Origin: Saccharum officinarum
Lineage: Eukaryota > Streptophyta > Magnoliopsida > Poales > Poaceae
Direction: 5' to 3'
Length of the DNA: 64,000 nt
Assembly (NCBI GenBank): GCA_020631735.1
Contig: CM036215.1
Coordinates: forward strand, 15,030,346 to 15,094,345
Both the position numbers and the translations under genes were made by a program. Below the pieces are notes generated by a model, which saw only the letters and a program-made list of their open reading frames with translations, did not search any database and had not been told where the DNA came from. Shown piece after piece: positions 23,630 through 36,127 of this stretch. Position 1 is the first letter of the stretch, and each line of letters starts with the position of its first letter.

Positions 23630-24930
23630 TTTTTATATTTTGTTTGACATCAAAAGGTAATTTGAATCGCAGCTTTGAATATCCTTTTTATTTCAAGAGA
23701 AGATTCAATCACTTAACCAGCATTAAGAATCTATTTCTTGCTTGAAGTCAAATTTCATCTCTTAAATGCATGAAGAAGACAGTTGGCTTTATTTTCTTTG
23801 ACAATGATATTGGTACCGAATAGAGGAATGTATATTAGCAGAGAGTACAATTTACCGATGGTCCTCAAAGTTATCTAAAGGTGTATCTAGGTCCTTAAAG
23901 TTTCAAAATGCGTTTTTACCTCTCTGAAGTTGTTGGGTCCCAATAAGCGTTGACCCGACCTGCGATCCTATGTGGCATGGATCTAACAAATGAGACCTAC
24001 GTATCAACAACAAAGCTACACCATAGAACAATCGTATCTTTTCATACGATCTCGAATGAAGATGATCTTTATATCAAAATTGTAGCTCTTGATAAGATCT
24101 ATAAATTTCTAGTTTTGAGTTTGTTTTCATTTGAGATTGTTAAGATGCTCAAAACAAAAATATAAAGTTCAACAATATATTACTCGCGTATTAGGGCTTG
24201 TCGTCTTAGAAAAATCATATATTTCTTGTAAGGTGTCGGATAAACATACTTTGTATACGAAAATTATAGCGATCGATTTGATCTACAAGTTCCTAGTTTT
24301 GAGTTTTGTCATTTGAGATCTCAAATGAAAAGAAACTCAAAACTGTAAAGTTGTAGATCTCATTGAGAGCTACAATTTTCATATAAAAAATCATCTTCAG
24401 CTGAGGTCATATGAAAAAAAAAGTGATTTGGAGCATTCCAGCTGACATGTGGGTCCATTTGTCAGATCCATGCCACATGGGACAATGGGTTCTAAACGCC
24501 CGTGGGGACCTAGTTGAGACCTGTTACAACTTCAAAGAGTAAAAAATGTATTTTAAAACTTTGGGTGCCTAGACAACTTCAATGACCGGTGGTGAATTTT
24601 ACTCTTGGATTACCTTTGGCAACAGCAGTGGCAGGTAGTTATATAAGCATATTTTGGATAAAAAACTTTTGCAACAGCAGTGGCAGGTAACCCCTCAATA
24701 ATGGCATGCATAGCTAATATGGAAACAGGTATAAAGACTATTTCTGTGTTCATTTTTACGTAACAGTGGCAGTAGGAAGTTTGTGAACATGTTGAGGGAA
24801 TTTTTTACTTCATTCTCTGATAACCATGGTAATTTAGAATTAATGTAGTCTTCTTTTTGTTGACCAAAAATACCAAGATAATACGTAGATTAAAGTTCTT
24901 CAGAGTGCAGACAATGTTGGTAGTGGTATG
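23630..24930. repeat. Duplicated receptor-kinase 3' flank, unit A
   Basis: 23635-23842 plus 24607-24917 match 25220-25556 plus 29092-29533 (unit B), with shared phrases such as TTCTTGCTTGAAGTCAA, GGAAGACAGTTGGCTTT and GCAACAGCAGTGGCAGGTAA. Unit B leads directly into the receptor-kinase 3' end, so A is a copy of that flank. Each unit carries a different large insertion at nearly the same place: the foldback in A, the PIF-like element in B. Confidence 0.8.
23843..24606. mobile_element. Foldback (long inverted-repeat) element
   Basis: The two halves are reverse complements with modest divergence: AATTTACCGATGGTCCTCAA at the left against the mirror at the right end, then shared AGGTCCTTAAAGTTT, ATGTGGCATGGATCTAACAA and other blocks. 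The arms are about 350 bp, so the transcript would form a long hairpin. Short ORFs inside (23950-24165, 24131-24316) are repeat-derived. Family unknown; boundaries are accurate to about 10 bases. Confidence 0.75.
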
Positions 24931-25214
24931 GATCTATTTGCTTCTCTTTTTTATTGCGTTTGTCCTAGTTATCACCATTGGATATATAATTTCATACTGC
25001 ACTAAGCATCCTTTCTCGTTGTTCTAGAGTGGGCATCAAAATGGCAACCCATCTACACAAGGAAAGAGATAAATAGTTACATTGCTTGTTTTTTTTTATT
25101 AAGGACGCTTGTAATTATTCTCAATATGAATAGATCGTTAAATCTCTCAGGTCATATATTTTATTATTTTTCCTATGTTTACATTTCAAACTGTCATATT
25201 GAGCTATGTTCCTT

Positions 25215-25556
25215 TTTATATATTATTTGACATCAAAAGTTAATTTGAATCACAGCTTTGGATATCCTTTTATTCCAAGGGGAAAATTCAATCACTTAAC
25301 CAACATTAAGAAGCTTTTTTTCTACATTTATTTTTTAAACTCTAATATCGAATTATGGTCCATTTTGTACTGTAGTTGACTAAAGAATAATTAGAATTGC
25401 AAGTAATGAATCTTTCTTGCTTGAAGTCAACTTTCATCTCTTAAATGCATGAGGAAGACAGTTGGCTTTGTTTTCCTTGACACAATGCTATGGGTACCAA
25501 ATAGAGAAATGCTTGAGGACTAACTTTTGCAACAACAGTGGTGGGTAATTCTATAA
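25215..25556. repeat. Duplicated receptor-kinase 3' flank, unit B (left part)
   Basis: Matches 23635-23842 with about 10% divergence and an extra T-rich insertion near 25315-25400. It resumes at 29092 after the inserted PIF-like element. Confidence 0.75.
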
Positions 25557-26212
25557 GGGGATGTTTGGATCCTTTCATTTGAAGGAATTGAAATCTACTT
25601 AATAAATTATGTTATTTGGCTTGGAGACATTCCACCACTTTTCAAAGTTCACATATAAGCCTATCTCAAATTCATAGGGTGAAAAATAAAAATTGATTCT
25701 ATAAATCACCATTCTATATTTCTACTTTACAACTTATAACACGCTCTTCAACTCGCTCCCCTACGGTAAAAATGCAACACATAACTATCTCTTTCATATA
25801 GCCAACAATAATATACAAATATAATCCATATACGACCATATTAGCTTAATTCATATGTGTCTAAATTATGATTATTAAAGGACATAGTTATTGTGCGACC
25901 AGTCTTCAACCTCCCACCATGACCTCCCTCCACGCCTCGTCCTTGACCCCGACCCCGTGACCCACCCTCCACGCCTCATCCTCGACCCTGACCCTACCGT
26001 CGTTCTTGCTCGTCCTCACCCTCGCCGCTGGCCACTGCCCCGCTACGGGCCCTAGGGTTTGTCAGAGCTCTGGTGAACCCTAGCGCCCGCGGCGGCCGCC
26101 TTCTTCCCCTCCCCCCTTACGTTGGAGCTCCACCTGGCCATGCTCGCCAGCGACGCTGAGCTCCAAGCTCCTGCCATGGCACCCCCGCCCCTCCCTGGCC
26201 TGGTGAAAGGTC

Positions 26213-28645
26213 TTGATGGCTAGAGGGGGGTGAATAGCCTATTAAAAATTTCTACAAAGTATGCTAAACAAGTTTATCAATATAACAAATAGCGTGATGC
26301 AAGTTTTGCTTAGCCTAAAGGGGGTTTGCAAGCCACCTATCCAATACACAATTCTAATAAATGTCACACAATCGCACAAGTTAAACCGCAAGAGGTAAAC
26401 TAAAAAGCTACTCTACTCTAGCTACTAAGCACAAGAGAAAACAACTAAGTACTTGAAATATAATGCAAGAGTAGGGTAAGAAATATTTCACCGAGGGGCG
26501 ATGAATTGAGCCAACAAATCAATAATTCTAAATGATGATATTCAAGATAATCAATCCACCGAGACAAATCAATCACAATCAACGAAATGAAGACACGATG
26601 ATTTATCCAGAGGTTCACGTGCTTGCTGGCACACTAGTCTCCGTTGTGTCCCCCTACACCACGTGGTTCGGTGGCTAATCGGTATCACATACCGAGCCTC
26701 TCAAAAGGTGCCACAAGAACCTACCAAATGGTGAGAAATTCCGACACGAGCAATCCACTAGAGTTGGAATTCAGCGCTCCGCCTGGAAACCACAACAACC
26801 CCTCACAACAAGCTCTCCGGAGCCGGCCACGAACAATCACCAACACGTGCCGGACCTCCACCGCTGCTCCAAACCATCTAGGTGGCGGCAACCACCAAGA
26901 GAAACAAGAATGCCGCAGCAAATGAACACTCAAGTGCCAACTAGATCCAAACTCACAAGCAAATGCACTTAAGATCAGTCAATCTCACTTTGATTAGGCA
27001 ATCAAGCAAGGGAGAAAGAGTGGAGGGCGTGTGCTCAGCTCAAAGAAGTGCTAGAATGAACAACAAGCCAAGAGATACTCCAAAGAGCCGGCTAACAAGT
27101 ATTTATAGACGTTTCTAACAAGAACTAGCCGTTAGGCACTTGATTCTGCTGCAGTCGCGCTGACCGGACGCGCTGGTCGAACTGACCGGACGCGCAGGTG
27201 CGCACACCACCCATGCGCAAAGCACGACCGGACACGCTGGTCCCGTGACCGACCGGACGCGCTGGTCAAGCCGAGCAGCGCTATAGCGAGTCAGTGACCG
27301 GACGCGCACGCTAGATAGGGATGAAAATGGATGGAATTTTTCCCGTACCGTCTCGTTCCGTTTTCTATATTTTCCTGTCCGTTTCCGTATTTGCGAGATC
27401 CCGTTTTCGTATTTGCGGAAGTAGAAAATGGTGTTTTCCATTCGTTTTCGAGTAATCCCATTTTAATACAGAATAGACCCGTATTTATCCTCATTTTATC
27501 TCGTTTTCAATCTATGCTCAACATGTTCAACAATTACATATCCTTATGTTATGTTAATATAACTACGAATCGCCAAATATGCATGTTATGTTCACGTACA
27601 TAGCATGTAAATGAATATTAAACCTTGTATATATTATTACATAACTTTATATATGTATATTTTGAGAATATTAGATTATGTGATCTTAATTTAATTTTCC
27701 AGCTCTCCATCCGTATTTGTCCGTTTCCATATGTCCACATATTCCGATTCTGTTTTCAAACCCGTATTTTTCGAACCCGCTCCCGTTTCCAGCAAAAAAT
27801 ATAGAAACAGAAGTAGAAATAAGGTTTTTCCATCCGTTTCTATCCGTTTTCATCCCTAACGCTAGACGAACCGGACGCCACAGTACCAGCGTCCAGTCGT
27901 TTCCAGTAAGCCTCCACGCGTGACCGGACGCGTCCGGTTGATCGTGACCGGACGCGCCACCACGTCCGATCACAAGACCGAGACGCGCGCAAACACTGAG
28001 CACTGACCGGACGCGTCCGGTCAAACAGAGACCGCGTCCGGTCACCTCTGTGACCTCCGTTCGCCTCCGTTTCTTCACCTCTACCGCAGTAAAAAATAGG
28101 CATTTCATTTTCTCAAAAATGTCTGGATCCCGCGCTCGCAAGCTCGGCGGGAGGGAGAGATGACTGAAAACCCCTCTCTACCGCTCAAACTCCACCGCCT
28201 TCACAAATGTGCAAACATCACCAAGTGTACATCACTATGTGCATGTGTGTTAGCATTTTCACAATCATTTTCGAGGTGTTAAATTAGCTCTCCACTAGAT
28301 CTAAATGCATATGCAAATGAATCTTCATCTAGTGGCACTTAAGTGATCAATAGCCCCGAAAATTCCCCTCTTTATAGTATGGCTATCGATCCTAAGCCAT
28401 CCACACCCTCTATGGTGTCTTGGATGCAAAAAGAAAATCCCTACATGATACATTTGCCTTGAGCATCACTTGTTGCACCTTGTTCCAACTCCACATCATG
28501 GTAAGCACTTCATCATCACATTACTTGATCACCATGCTTCACCATGTCTCGTGCCAATCATCATTGCTACACACATTCTTATGCATATGATTAGCACTTA
28601 GGCATTGTCACTAATTACCAACACCAAACATAAGACTTTCACCTG
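26213..28645. repeat. Nested repeat beginning GGTCTTGATGGCTAGAGGGG
   Basis: The left edge GGTGAAAGGTCTT and the reverse complement of the right edge GGTGAAAGTCTT form a short inverted repeat. The interior has several direct CCGGACGCG phrases (27160-27300 and 27870-28040) and no credible ORF. I believe this opening motif is common in panicoid genomes, but I cannot name the family. Confidence 0.45.
27316..27858. mobile_element. Non-autonomous hAT element, TSD ACGCTAGA
   Basis: Termini TAGGGATGAAAATGG and its inverse TTTTCATCCCTA, flanked by the perfect 8-bp duplication ACGCTAGA at 27308-27315 and 27859-27866. 543 bp, no transposase. Same terminal family as 44577-44852, 45239-45941 and 61283-62113. 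Confidence 0.9.
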
Positions 28646-29260
28646 GCCACCGCTACCACCGCCAGGCCCCCTAAACCGCTCGGCCTCCTTTCCCACCACC
28701 TGGCCTACCTCCCTCCCCCTGGCCGGCTGGGCCCTTTTATAGCCCGCCGGATTTGGCTTCTTCTCCCTCTCCGACGACCTACTCCTCGCCAGAACCCTAG
28801 CCACCGCCGCCGTCGTCATCATCTCCGGTGCTCACAGATCCAGGAGGAGGAGGAGGAGGAAGCTTACCTCGCCGCCGGAGGGGAGCGAGGGAGGAGCTCG
28901 CTGGCACAGGTGGGGGTGCTAATGGGAGTGGGCGCGTGCGCGAGGTGGGCCAGGGGAGGAGGCGAGCGCGGCGCAAGGTGAGGGCGCGGCACGGCGAGGA
29001 TGACAGGTCGCACGCTCCCCACGCGCATGACCCGTCGCTTAATAGACTGTGATTATTAAAATGAATTCAGTTCTAAGGACCCAAACGGGTCCCAAGCGTA
29101 TTTTGGATTAACTTTTGCAACAACAGTGGCGGGTAATTATATAAGCGTATTTTGGATTAAATTTTGCAACAGCAGTGGCAGGTAATCCCTCAATAATGGC
29201 ATGCGTAGGTAAAATGAGTATTTCTGGGTTCATTTGTACATAATAGTGGTGATAGGAAGT

Positions 29261-29404
29261 TTTTTTTTGTGACAGGGAACAGGAGGGGCACGCCCCTACT
29301 GTGATTTTATTGAAAAAAAGGAAGACAACAGTACAAGTATAAGAAACAAGCAGGTAACTAGCAGGGGGAAAGCGATCAAGATACAAAGAAAGAAAGGAAA
29401 AACT
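29261..29404 (-). mobile_element. 5'-truncated LINE (or SINE) tail
   Basis: Starts with a poly-T run (poly-A of a minus-strand insert) and is bounded by GTGATAGGAAGT (29249-29260) and GTGATAAGAAGT (29405-29416), a 12-bp target duplication with one difference. The matching site in unit A is empty, confirming insertion. It is too short to hold coding sequence. Confidence 0.75.
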
Positions 29405-29639
29405 GTGATAAGAAGTTTGTCAACACGTAGAGGGAACTTTTACTTCATTCCTGAGAATTAATGTAGTCTTCTTTTGTTGAACAAAAAGACCAAGATAATA
29501 CGTAGATGTTAGTTCTTCAGAGTTCAGACAACGCAATAAAAGTCACTCTTCTGTTTGATGGCAATTGCTTGTCGTTGGAAAGCTGTTCCACACGACTGAC
29601 TCGCTGTGACAGCAAGAACGGAACTGCCTCTACTCCGTG

Positions 29640-29986
29640 CTACGGAGTACACTCCAGTCTGCTTTTCCTGAGAGTCTGCTCGCTGCATTTTAGTAAAATC
29701 TGCAGCACATCCTCCATAGTAGGTCGTGAGGACGGTGAGTTAGCCGTGCATTTCACTCCTAGCCTGAACACGGTCTCAATCTCGTCAGCATACCCTGCAT
29801 ATCTGATGCAGATGTCTGTAGCATCAGGGATACTGGCCCCTGATCTGTAGTGATGCCCTGCCCATTCTGCCAGGGAACCGTGATCGCCACCATCGTTGGC
29901 ATTCTTGTCAGTTGTGAGCTCCAAGAGCACAACACCAAAGCCGAAAACATCCACTTTCTCATTCACCTTCCTCGTGTAAGCATACT
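29640..29986 (-). CDS. Receptor-kinase last exon (kinase C lobe)
   Basis: Begins after a TGATATCTGCAG acceptor and reads EYAYTRKVNEKVDVFGFG..., i.e. the activation-segment end, the invariant D in VDVFGFG, then helices with CTANSPSSRPTM (kinase subdomain XI, conserved Arg). Stops at 29640. Joined across the intron, the preceding exon supplies MAP to complete the APE motif. Conserved over its whole length with no stop, so decay since the insertion is slight. Confidence 0.85.
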
Positions 29987-30145
29987 CTGCAGATATCAAA
30001 CAACAAAAACTATAAAATTAGGCCTCGCAAGACTTCACCTGTGGTATTTGTTGACTACGTTAGTAACCAACTCAGTCATTACTGTACAGAATCCGACAAA
30101 ATGAGTGAAATCCATTGAAATAACCAAATAAAAGGAGAACCTTAC

Positions 30146-30448
30146 CGGGAGCCATGTAGCCGAAAGATCCAACTACCCAGGTCATCGTGTTGGGTTCCCC
30201 TGCTTGCATCAGCATCCTAGCCAGCCCGAAGTCCGCAACCTTAGCCCGGAACTCCGAGTCCAGCAGGATATTGCTCGTCTTGACGTCCCGGTGAATGATG
30301 GGAGGTGAGCAGTGGTGGTGCATGTAGCACAGCCCCTGCGCTGCGCCGACAGCCACTATGAGCCTTGTTGGCCAGTCCAACGGCACACGCTGCACAGGCC
30401 GCGCCTTCGCCATAGGGTGCCATGCACGGAGGACGTAGTCACCATGGA
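30146..30448 (-). CDS. Receptor-kinase catalytic exon
   Basis: Contains [12 protein letters not shown] (catalytic loop, RD-type kinase) and ADFGLARML (Mg-binding DFG), followed by a GT donor at 30145-30144 in GTAAGG context. Its 5' edge is the target duplication ATGGA (30444-30448) next to the LTR element. The HRD motif with R indicates an RD kinase, normally activated by activation-loop phosphorylation. Confidence 0.88.
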
Positions 30449-31463
30449 TGATGAGGACATCATTGACTCAAAGATGACCATGCCAACCACTTCTATATCA
30501 AAGGTGCAACCATTCTATATGAGGCTTATCATTGATGCATTTGATGAATTGATGCTGCACCATGACGTGTGTTCATTCTCATTTTCAGAATTACTTACAT
30601 AGATCAAGAGAAGGTTTGATTGCATATGGAAAGCATGGAAGGTTAATGAAGTTGATTGGGGACCAAATCCAAGTATTCCTAACGTCCTCCGCTAGGCCAC
30701 CACGTCACTTTGGTTCCAAGGACAGAAAGAGTCCAAGTCCAACGCGTTTTGGAAGTTGAATTCGGACTGCAAAATAGTCCCAAATTGCGACGGTCACCAC
30801 GACTTCATACGGACTCCGATTGGGACGTTATAGCACTTTTTGGAAAGCTTATCAAGTCTATTTTCCAACGGATCTGGACTCATGGCTATATCTTATCCGA
30901 TGCTTCCGCAATCGTCGTTTCAACGCCGGGACCTTTTCTGCCTTTGGTGCTACGTCACCCTATTTTGGGCCAATGGTCCATGTATCAATTTGGGTCCATT
31001 AAGGACGTGTCCTAGGGTTGGAGAACGACCTCAACACCCCCCTGTCGTTCCCCTAGGTATTAATAAGGATTAGAGCCGCCACAAACAGATTGGGTTTTGT
31101 TTTGTTGAAAGTTTAGCCATTACTACTTCCTCGTAGACGCGTGTGTTGACTAGACCATCCGTTCTACTTGATTCAGAACCCCAACTTTGTGAGTTTAGAA
31201 TGGTTTTTCATCTCCATATTTACAATTGAGTTGCTTGTTCTACTTGTTCTTGCTTGTTCCTCGATTGCTTGCAGGAATTACCCTAGTGGTTTGGTTGATC
31301 GTGCTCCACAAGATCACGACGACTGTTGGAGGTGGTGTATCGGTTGCTAAGGCGCAGCTTGGAAGGCTGTAGTCGGGCCATGAACGTCATCTCTATCCCC
31401 AAATCGAGTTATCTCACGCTTCTCATCGAAAGATCGACCACAAACCCTTGCGGGTTCATATCA
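30449..31463 (+). repeat. LTR 1 of the gag-only element
   Basis: 1015 bp, TG...CA. It differs from LTR 2 at a few sites only (for example an extra C near 30799 and an A/G near 31127), so the array is young. Confidence 0.95.
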
Positions 31464-31465
31464 GT

Positions 31466-31478
31466 TGGTAATCAGAGC
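31466..31478 (+). other. Primer-binding site, first internal region
   Basis: TGGTAATCAGAGC follows two bases after the LTR. It resembles the initiator-Met tRNA site TGGTATCAGAGC with one extra A. The same sequence is at 34913-34925. Confidence 0.8.
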
Positions 31479-32679
31479 AAGGTTGATCGGTGAGAGACTT
31501 CTAGTTCTTTGCTGTTTTTTAATCTCCTATAGTCCAGAAAAAGCCAAAACAAAATTAGTAGATTAGTTCTCCATAATCCCAAAAACCCTTTGAGCTTAAT
31601 ACTATTACTGCTTAGTTAGGGCTTATTGAATTAACGGTTGCATCGTCGTGTCAAGTTGCTGGTTTTAGCATCTAGTCGTTTAGAGTTTCGAGTTCTAGTC
31701 ACGTTTCTGTCACCATCGCAGATTTGAGTTTATTTGTTTCTCTCAACGAATCCGAGTGGATTTCCAAATTCCTTTGTTTTGTTTACCACCATTATCCTAG
31801 CCACGACCTTGGAGGTTTCATCCACGTCCATATTTCCATCTACAAAAAGGAAATCCAACAAGATCAAGATAGAATTCGATTCGGAGTCCTATTTTATCCT
31901 GAAAAGAAAAGCACCATATTTCCTTTGTCAGGAGTCTGAATAGGGAGTTTAAATACAATCTGGAAACCTTAACTTGTTCTCTTTCCAACTGATCAGAGCT
32001 TGGTCCCAAATTCAATCTGAGCGGTTCGCAATTGCCCTGGAGATTTGTGCGTCTGCTGGTTTTGCAAAACAGCCACTTGTTTGACTTTGCTACTGAATCA
32101 CCCTTCCCAAGGAAACATTTAATTGTTGTAAGTAGCTTGTTAATTCTTGTTGCAAAATTTCAGTTTTGTGCTAGTTGAAAAAAATAGAAAAAAAGACAGA
32201 AGAAAGAAAGAAAAGAAAGATAGAAAGAAAGAAAGAAAAGAAAGAGAAAGAAGAAGAGAAGGGTTTTTCTTTTGTTGTTATTCCTGTCCTTGTGATCCTT
32301 CTTTGCTGCAGCTCAGTGACTTCGTTTGTGTCCAGGCTCGCGTCTCTAGCACGTACTAGCCTAGGAACAGCACAATAACGTCATTGAGCGTTTGTTCAAT
32401 TTGCTTGCAACTAACGTGGTTCTAGTACTTCCTTGCTTTAGCCCACCTACAGCTCCACATATTCGACTACAGCTTGACAATTTGTTTTGTTGCTACGGCA
32501 CCGATACACTTCACTCCATGGTTGTAGACTTGTTGGTTGCCATCACCTCCTGTTTGACTTGGTAAGAACTTGTAAGGGCTTGTTTTAACAAGTTGAGTTT
32601 GAGAGAGTTACAACCGACACATCCTAGCAGTTGATAGGAGGATACATATTATTTTCGTGTTTCTTGTTTTCTACTAATC
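31479..32679 (+). other. Leader of the gag-only element, copy 1
   Basis: A 1.2-kb untranslated leader, unusually long. It contains an AAAGA/GAAA-rich simple-sequence run at about 32180-32262, followed by a T-rich segment. Short ORFs here recur in copy 2 and look incidental. Confidence 0.7.
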
Positions 32680-34050
32680 ATGGCAGGTGATATGGAGATT
32701 TTTGAGTTGTTGAAACTAGACCCTCATATTCAGGATGTCATTCAACACTTGCCGTTATATGATGGTAAGTTTGATCCTCAAGCTTACATTGATTGGGAGT
32801 TAAAAGTAGACAATGAATTTGATGAGCATGACCTGTCCGAGAAACAAAAGATTTGTATTGCCTCTAATATTTTGATTGAAAATGCTTTGCTAGAATGAAA
32901 ACACATTTGTAGGCACAACAAAGTTCCAGAATCTTGGAAAGACTTCAAATTTCTTTTTAGAGATGCATTCATTCCTGCATATTATGTTGATTATTTGCTT
33001 GCAAAATTAGACAACTTGAACCAGGGTAGTAAGACTGTGAAACAATACTACCATAATTTTAAGATTTGTATCATGTTTGGTGGATTGGATGAATGCATGG
33101 AAGATGTTATGAGTAGATTCATGAGAGGGCTCAATTCTGAAATTCGAACCTTGTTAATTAGCAAATCATATTGCCATATTGGTCAATTGTTTTGTCTGGC
33201 TCTCAATGCTGAAAAAGAGATTCTATTATCTGTGAATACTTGCCAGAATGATGTGACCCATAATGTCCAAAATTTGTCCACTCTGCATGCTAATGAAGAG
33301 CAACAAATAGTGGAACCCACTACTGATTATCCTTTGTCATAAAATGAATTACTCGCTGTTCCTTGTGATAAGGAGGAGTTGTGTGCTGATGATTCTTTTA
33401 CTCCTATGCCACAAGTAGCGAATAAGTGTGATACTTTTTGTTTGGAACCATACAAATGTCCTGAAGATAAGCTTTTTCATCCTATTACATGTGCACAAGA
33501 TGAACTGGATTTACTGTCCTCTTTAAATACTTTGGGTTATATTGAATTTGATATTCTGTGTAATCTAAATTGTCTAAAAGAGAAACTTAAATTTGATTCT
33601 GGTTTGCCGAGTTTTAATCATTGTTCGCTTCATGCAATTGGCAAATATGACAGCAAAGGAGAATATTTGGTGCATAAAGTTTATATTTGCTCTAATCTGA
33701 AATATCCTTTCGGGCCACAATACCATGATCAAATTGAGGGCTGCACTAACACTAATGATGTCTTGCAAAGTTTTCCTAGTTTTCCCCATATGCAACAGGA
33801 TAAATATCAAGAAGGGGAGCACAGTTCACTTTTACCTATAACATATACTCCAACAAAGATCAAACCGAGGACGGTTTGCTGTCAAGAAGGGGAGAATGAT
33901 GAGGACATCATTGACTCAAAGATGACCATGCCAACCACTTCTATACCAAAGGTGCAACCATTCTATATGAGGCTTATCATTGATGCATTTGATGAATTGA
34001 TGCTGCACCATGACGTGTGTTCATTCTCATTTTCAGAATTACTTACATAG
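32680..34050 (+). pseudogene. Gag-like ORF, copy 1 (two stop codons)
   Basis: Begins MAGDMEIFELLKLD and carries the retrotransposon-gag signature (DPQAYIDWELKVD..., KTVKQYYHNFKICI) over about 200 residues. Compared with copy 2, a Trp codon has become TGA near 32896 and a Gln codon TAA near 33340. Downstream is a Cys-rich acidic region with no recognised domain, and the frame runs into LTR 2, stopping at 34050, earlier than the corresponding stop of copy 2 (37590). No zinc knuckle or pol domain is seen. Confidence 0.8.
33884..33896 (+). other. Polypurine tract before LTR 2
   Basis: AAGAAGGGGAGAA immediately precedes the LTR. Identical at 37331-37343 before LTR 3. Confidence 0.85.
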
Positions 34051-34910
34051 ATCAAGAGAAGGTTTGATTGCATATGGAAAGCATGGAAGGTTAATGAAGT
34101 TGATTGGGGACCAAATCCAAGTATTCCTAACGTCCTCCGCTAGGCCACCACGTCACTTTGGTTCCAAGGACAGAAAGAGTCCAAGTCCAACGTGTTTTGG
34201 AAGTTGAATTCGGACTGTAAAATAGTCCCAAATTGCGACGGTCACCACGACTTCATAGGACTCCGATTGGGACGTTATAGCACTTTTTGGAAAGCTTATC
34301 AAGTCTATTTTCCAACGGATCTGGACTCATGGCTATATCTTATCCGATGCTTCCGCAATCGTCGTTTCAACGCCGGGACCTTTTCTGCCTTTGGTGCTAC
34401 GTCACCCTATTTTGGGCCAATGGTCCATGTATCAATTTGGGTCCATTAAGGACGTGTCCTAGGGTTGGAGAACGACCTCAACACCCCCCTGTCGTTCCCC
34501 TAGGTATTAATAAGGATTAGAGCCGCCACAAACAGATTGGGTTTTGTTTTGTTGAAAGTTTAGCCATTGCTACTTCCTCGTAGACGCGTGTGTTGACTAG
34601 ACCATCCGTTCTACTTGATTCAGAACCCCAACTTTGTGAGTTTAGAATGGTTTTTCATCTCCATATTTACAATTGAGTTGCTTGTTCTACTTGTTCTTGC
34701 TTGTTCCTCGATTGCTTGCAGGAATTACCCTAGTGGTTTGGTTGATCGTGCTCCACAAGATCACGACGATTGTTGGAGGTGGTGTATCGGTTGCTAAGGC
34801 GCAGCTTGGAAGGCTGTAGTCGGGCCATGAACGTCATCTCTATCCCCAAATCGAGTTATCTCACGCTTCTCATCGAAAGATCGACCACAAACCCTTGCGG
34901 GTTCATATCA
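33897..34910 (+). repeat. LTR 2 (middle) of the gag-only element
   Basis: 1014 bp, bordered by a polypurine tract on the left and a primer-binding site on the right, so it serves as 3' LTR for the first unit and 5' LTR for the second. This arrangement is expected from unequal exchange between LTRs. Confidence 0.95.
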
Positions 34911-34925
34911 GTTGGTAATCAGAGC

Positions 34926-36127
34926 AAGGTTGATCGGTGAGAGACTTCTAGTTCTTTGCTGTTTTTTAATCTCCTATAGTCCAGAAAAAGCCAAAACAAA
35001 ATTAGTAGATTAGTTCTCCATAATCCCAAAAACCCTTTGAGCTTAATACTATTACTGCTTAGTTAGGGCTTATTGAATTAACGGTTGCATCGTCGTGTCA
35101 AGTTGCTGGTTTTAGCATCTAGTCGTTTAGAGTTTCGAGTTCTAGTCACGTTTCTGTCACCATCGCAGATTTGAGTTTATTTGTTTCTCTCAACGAATCC
35201 GAGTGGATTTCCAAATTCCTTTGTTTTGTTTACCACCATTGTCCTAGCCACGCCCTTGGAGGTTTCATCCACGTCCATATTTCCATCTACAAAAAGGAAA
35301 TCCAACAAGATCAAGATAGAATTCGATTCGGAGTCCTATTTTATCCTGAAAAGAAAAGCACCATATTTCCTTTGTCAGGAGTCTGAATAGGGAGTTTAAA
35401 TACAATCTGGAAACCTTAACTTGTTCTCTTTCCAACTGATCAGAGCTTGGTCCCAAATTCAATCTGAGCGGTTCGCAATTGCCCTGGAGATTTGTGCGTC
35501 TGCTAGTTTTGCAAAACAGCCACTTGTTTGACTTTGCTACTGAATCACCCTTCCCAAGGAAACATTTAATTGTTGTAAGTAGCTTGTTAATTCTTGTTGC
35601 AAAATTTCAGTTTTGTGCTAGTTGAAAAAAAATAGAAAAAAAGACAGAAGAAAGAAAGAAAAGAAAGATAGATAGAAAGAAAGAAAAGAAAGAGAAAGAA
35701 GAAGAGAAGGGTTTTTCTTTTGTTGTTATTCCTGTCCTTGTGATCCTTCTTTGCTGCAGCTCAGTGACTTTGTTTGTGTCCAGGCTCACGTCTCTAGCAC
35801 GTACTAGCCTAGGAACAGCACAATAATGTCGTTGAGCGTTTGTTCAATTTGCTTGCAACTAACGTGGTTCTAGTACTTCCTTGCTTTAGCCCACCAACAG
35901 CTCCACATATTCGACTACAGCTTGACAATTTGTTTTGTTGCTACGGCACCGATACACTTCACTCTATGGTTGTAGACTTGTTGGTTGCCATCACCTCCTG
36001 TTTGGCTTGGTAAGAACTTGTAAGGGCTTGTTTTAACAAGTTGAGTTTGAGAGAGTTACAACCGACACATCCTAGTAGTTGATAGAAGGATACATATTAT
36101 TTTTGTGTTTCTTGTTTTCTACTAATC
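34926..36127 (+). other. Leader of the gag-only element, copy 2
   Basis: Nearly identical to 31479-32679, including the AAAGA-rich run (about 35627-35710), which differs slightly in repeat count. Confidence 0.7.

Larger units (their letters stand above)
25557..29091. mobile_element. PIF/Tourist-like inverted-repeat element with nested insertions
   Basis: It interrupts unit B precisely. The left end is GGGATGTTTGGATCC; the reverse complement of the right end is TGGGACCCGTTTGGGTCC, a Tourist-type terminal motif. Interior edges are GC-rich and gene-like (25890-26210 and 28620-29040, including a CCTAGGGTTT phrase and a GGA repeat), suggesting captured genic DNA, but no protein was recognised. 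A further repeat (26213-28645) and a hAT element are nested inside. Confidence 0.55.
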
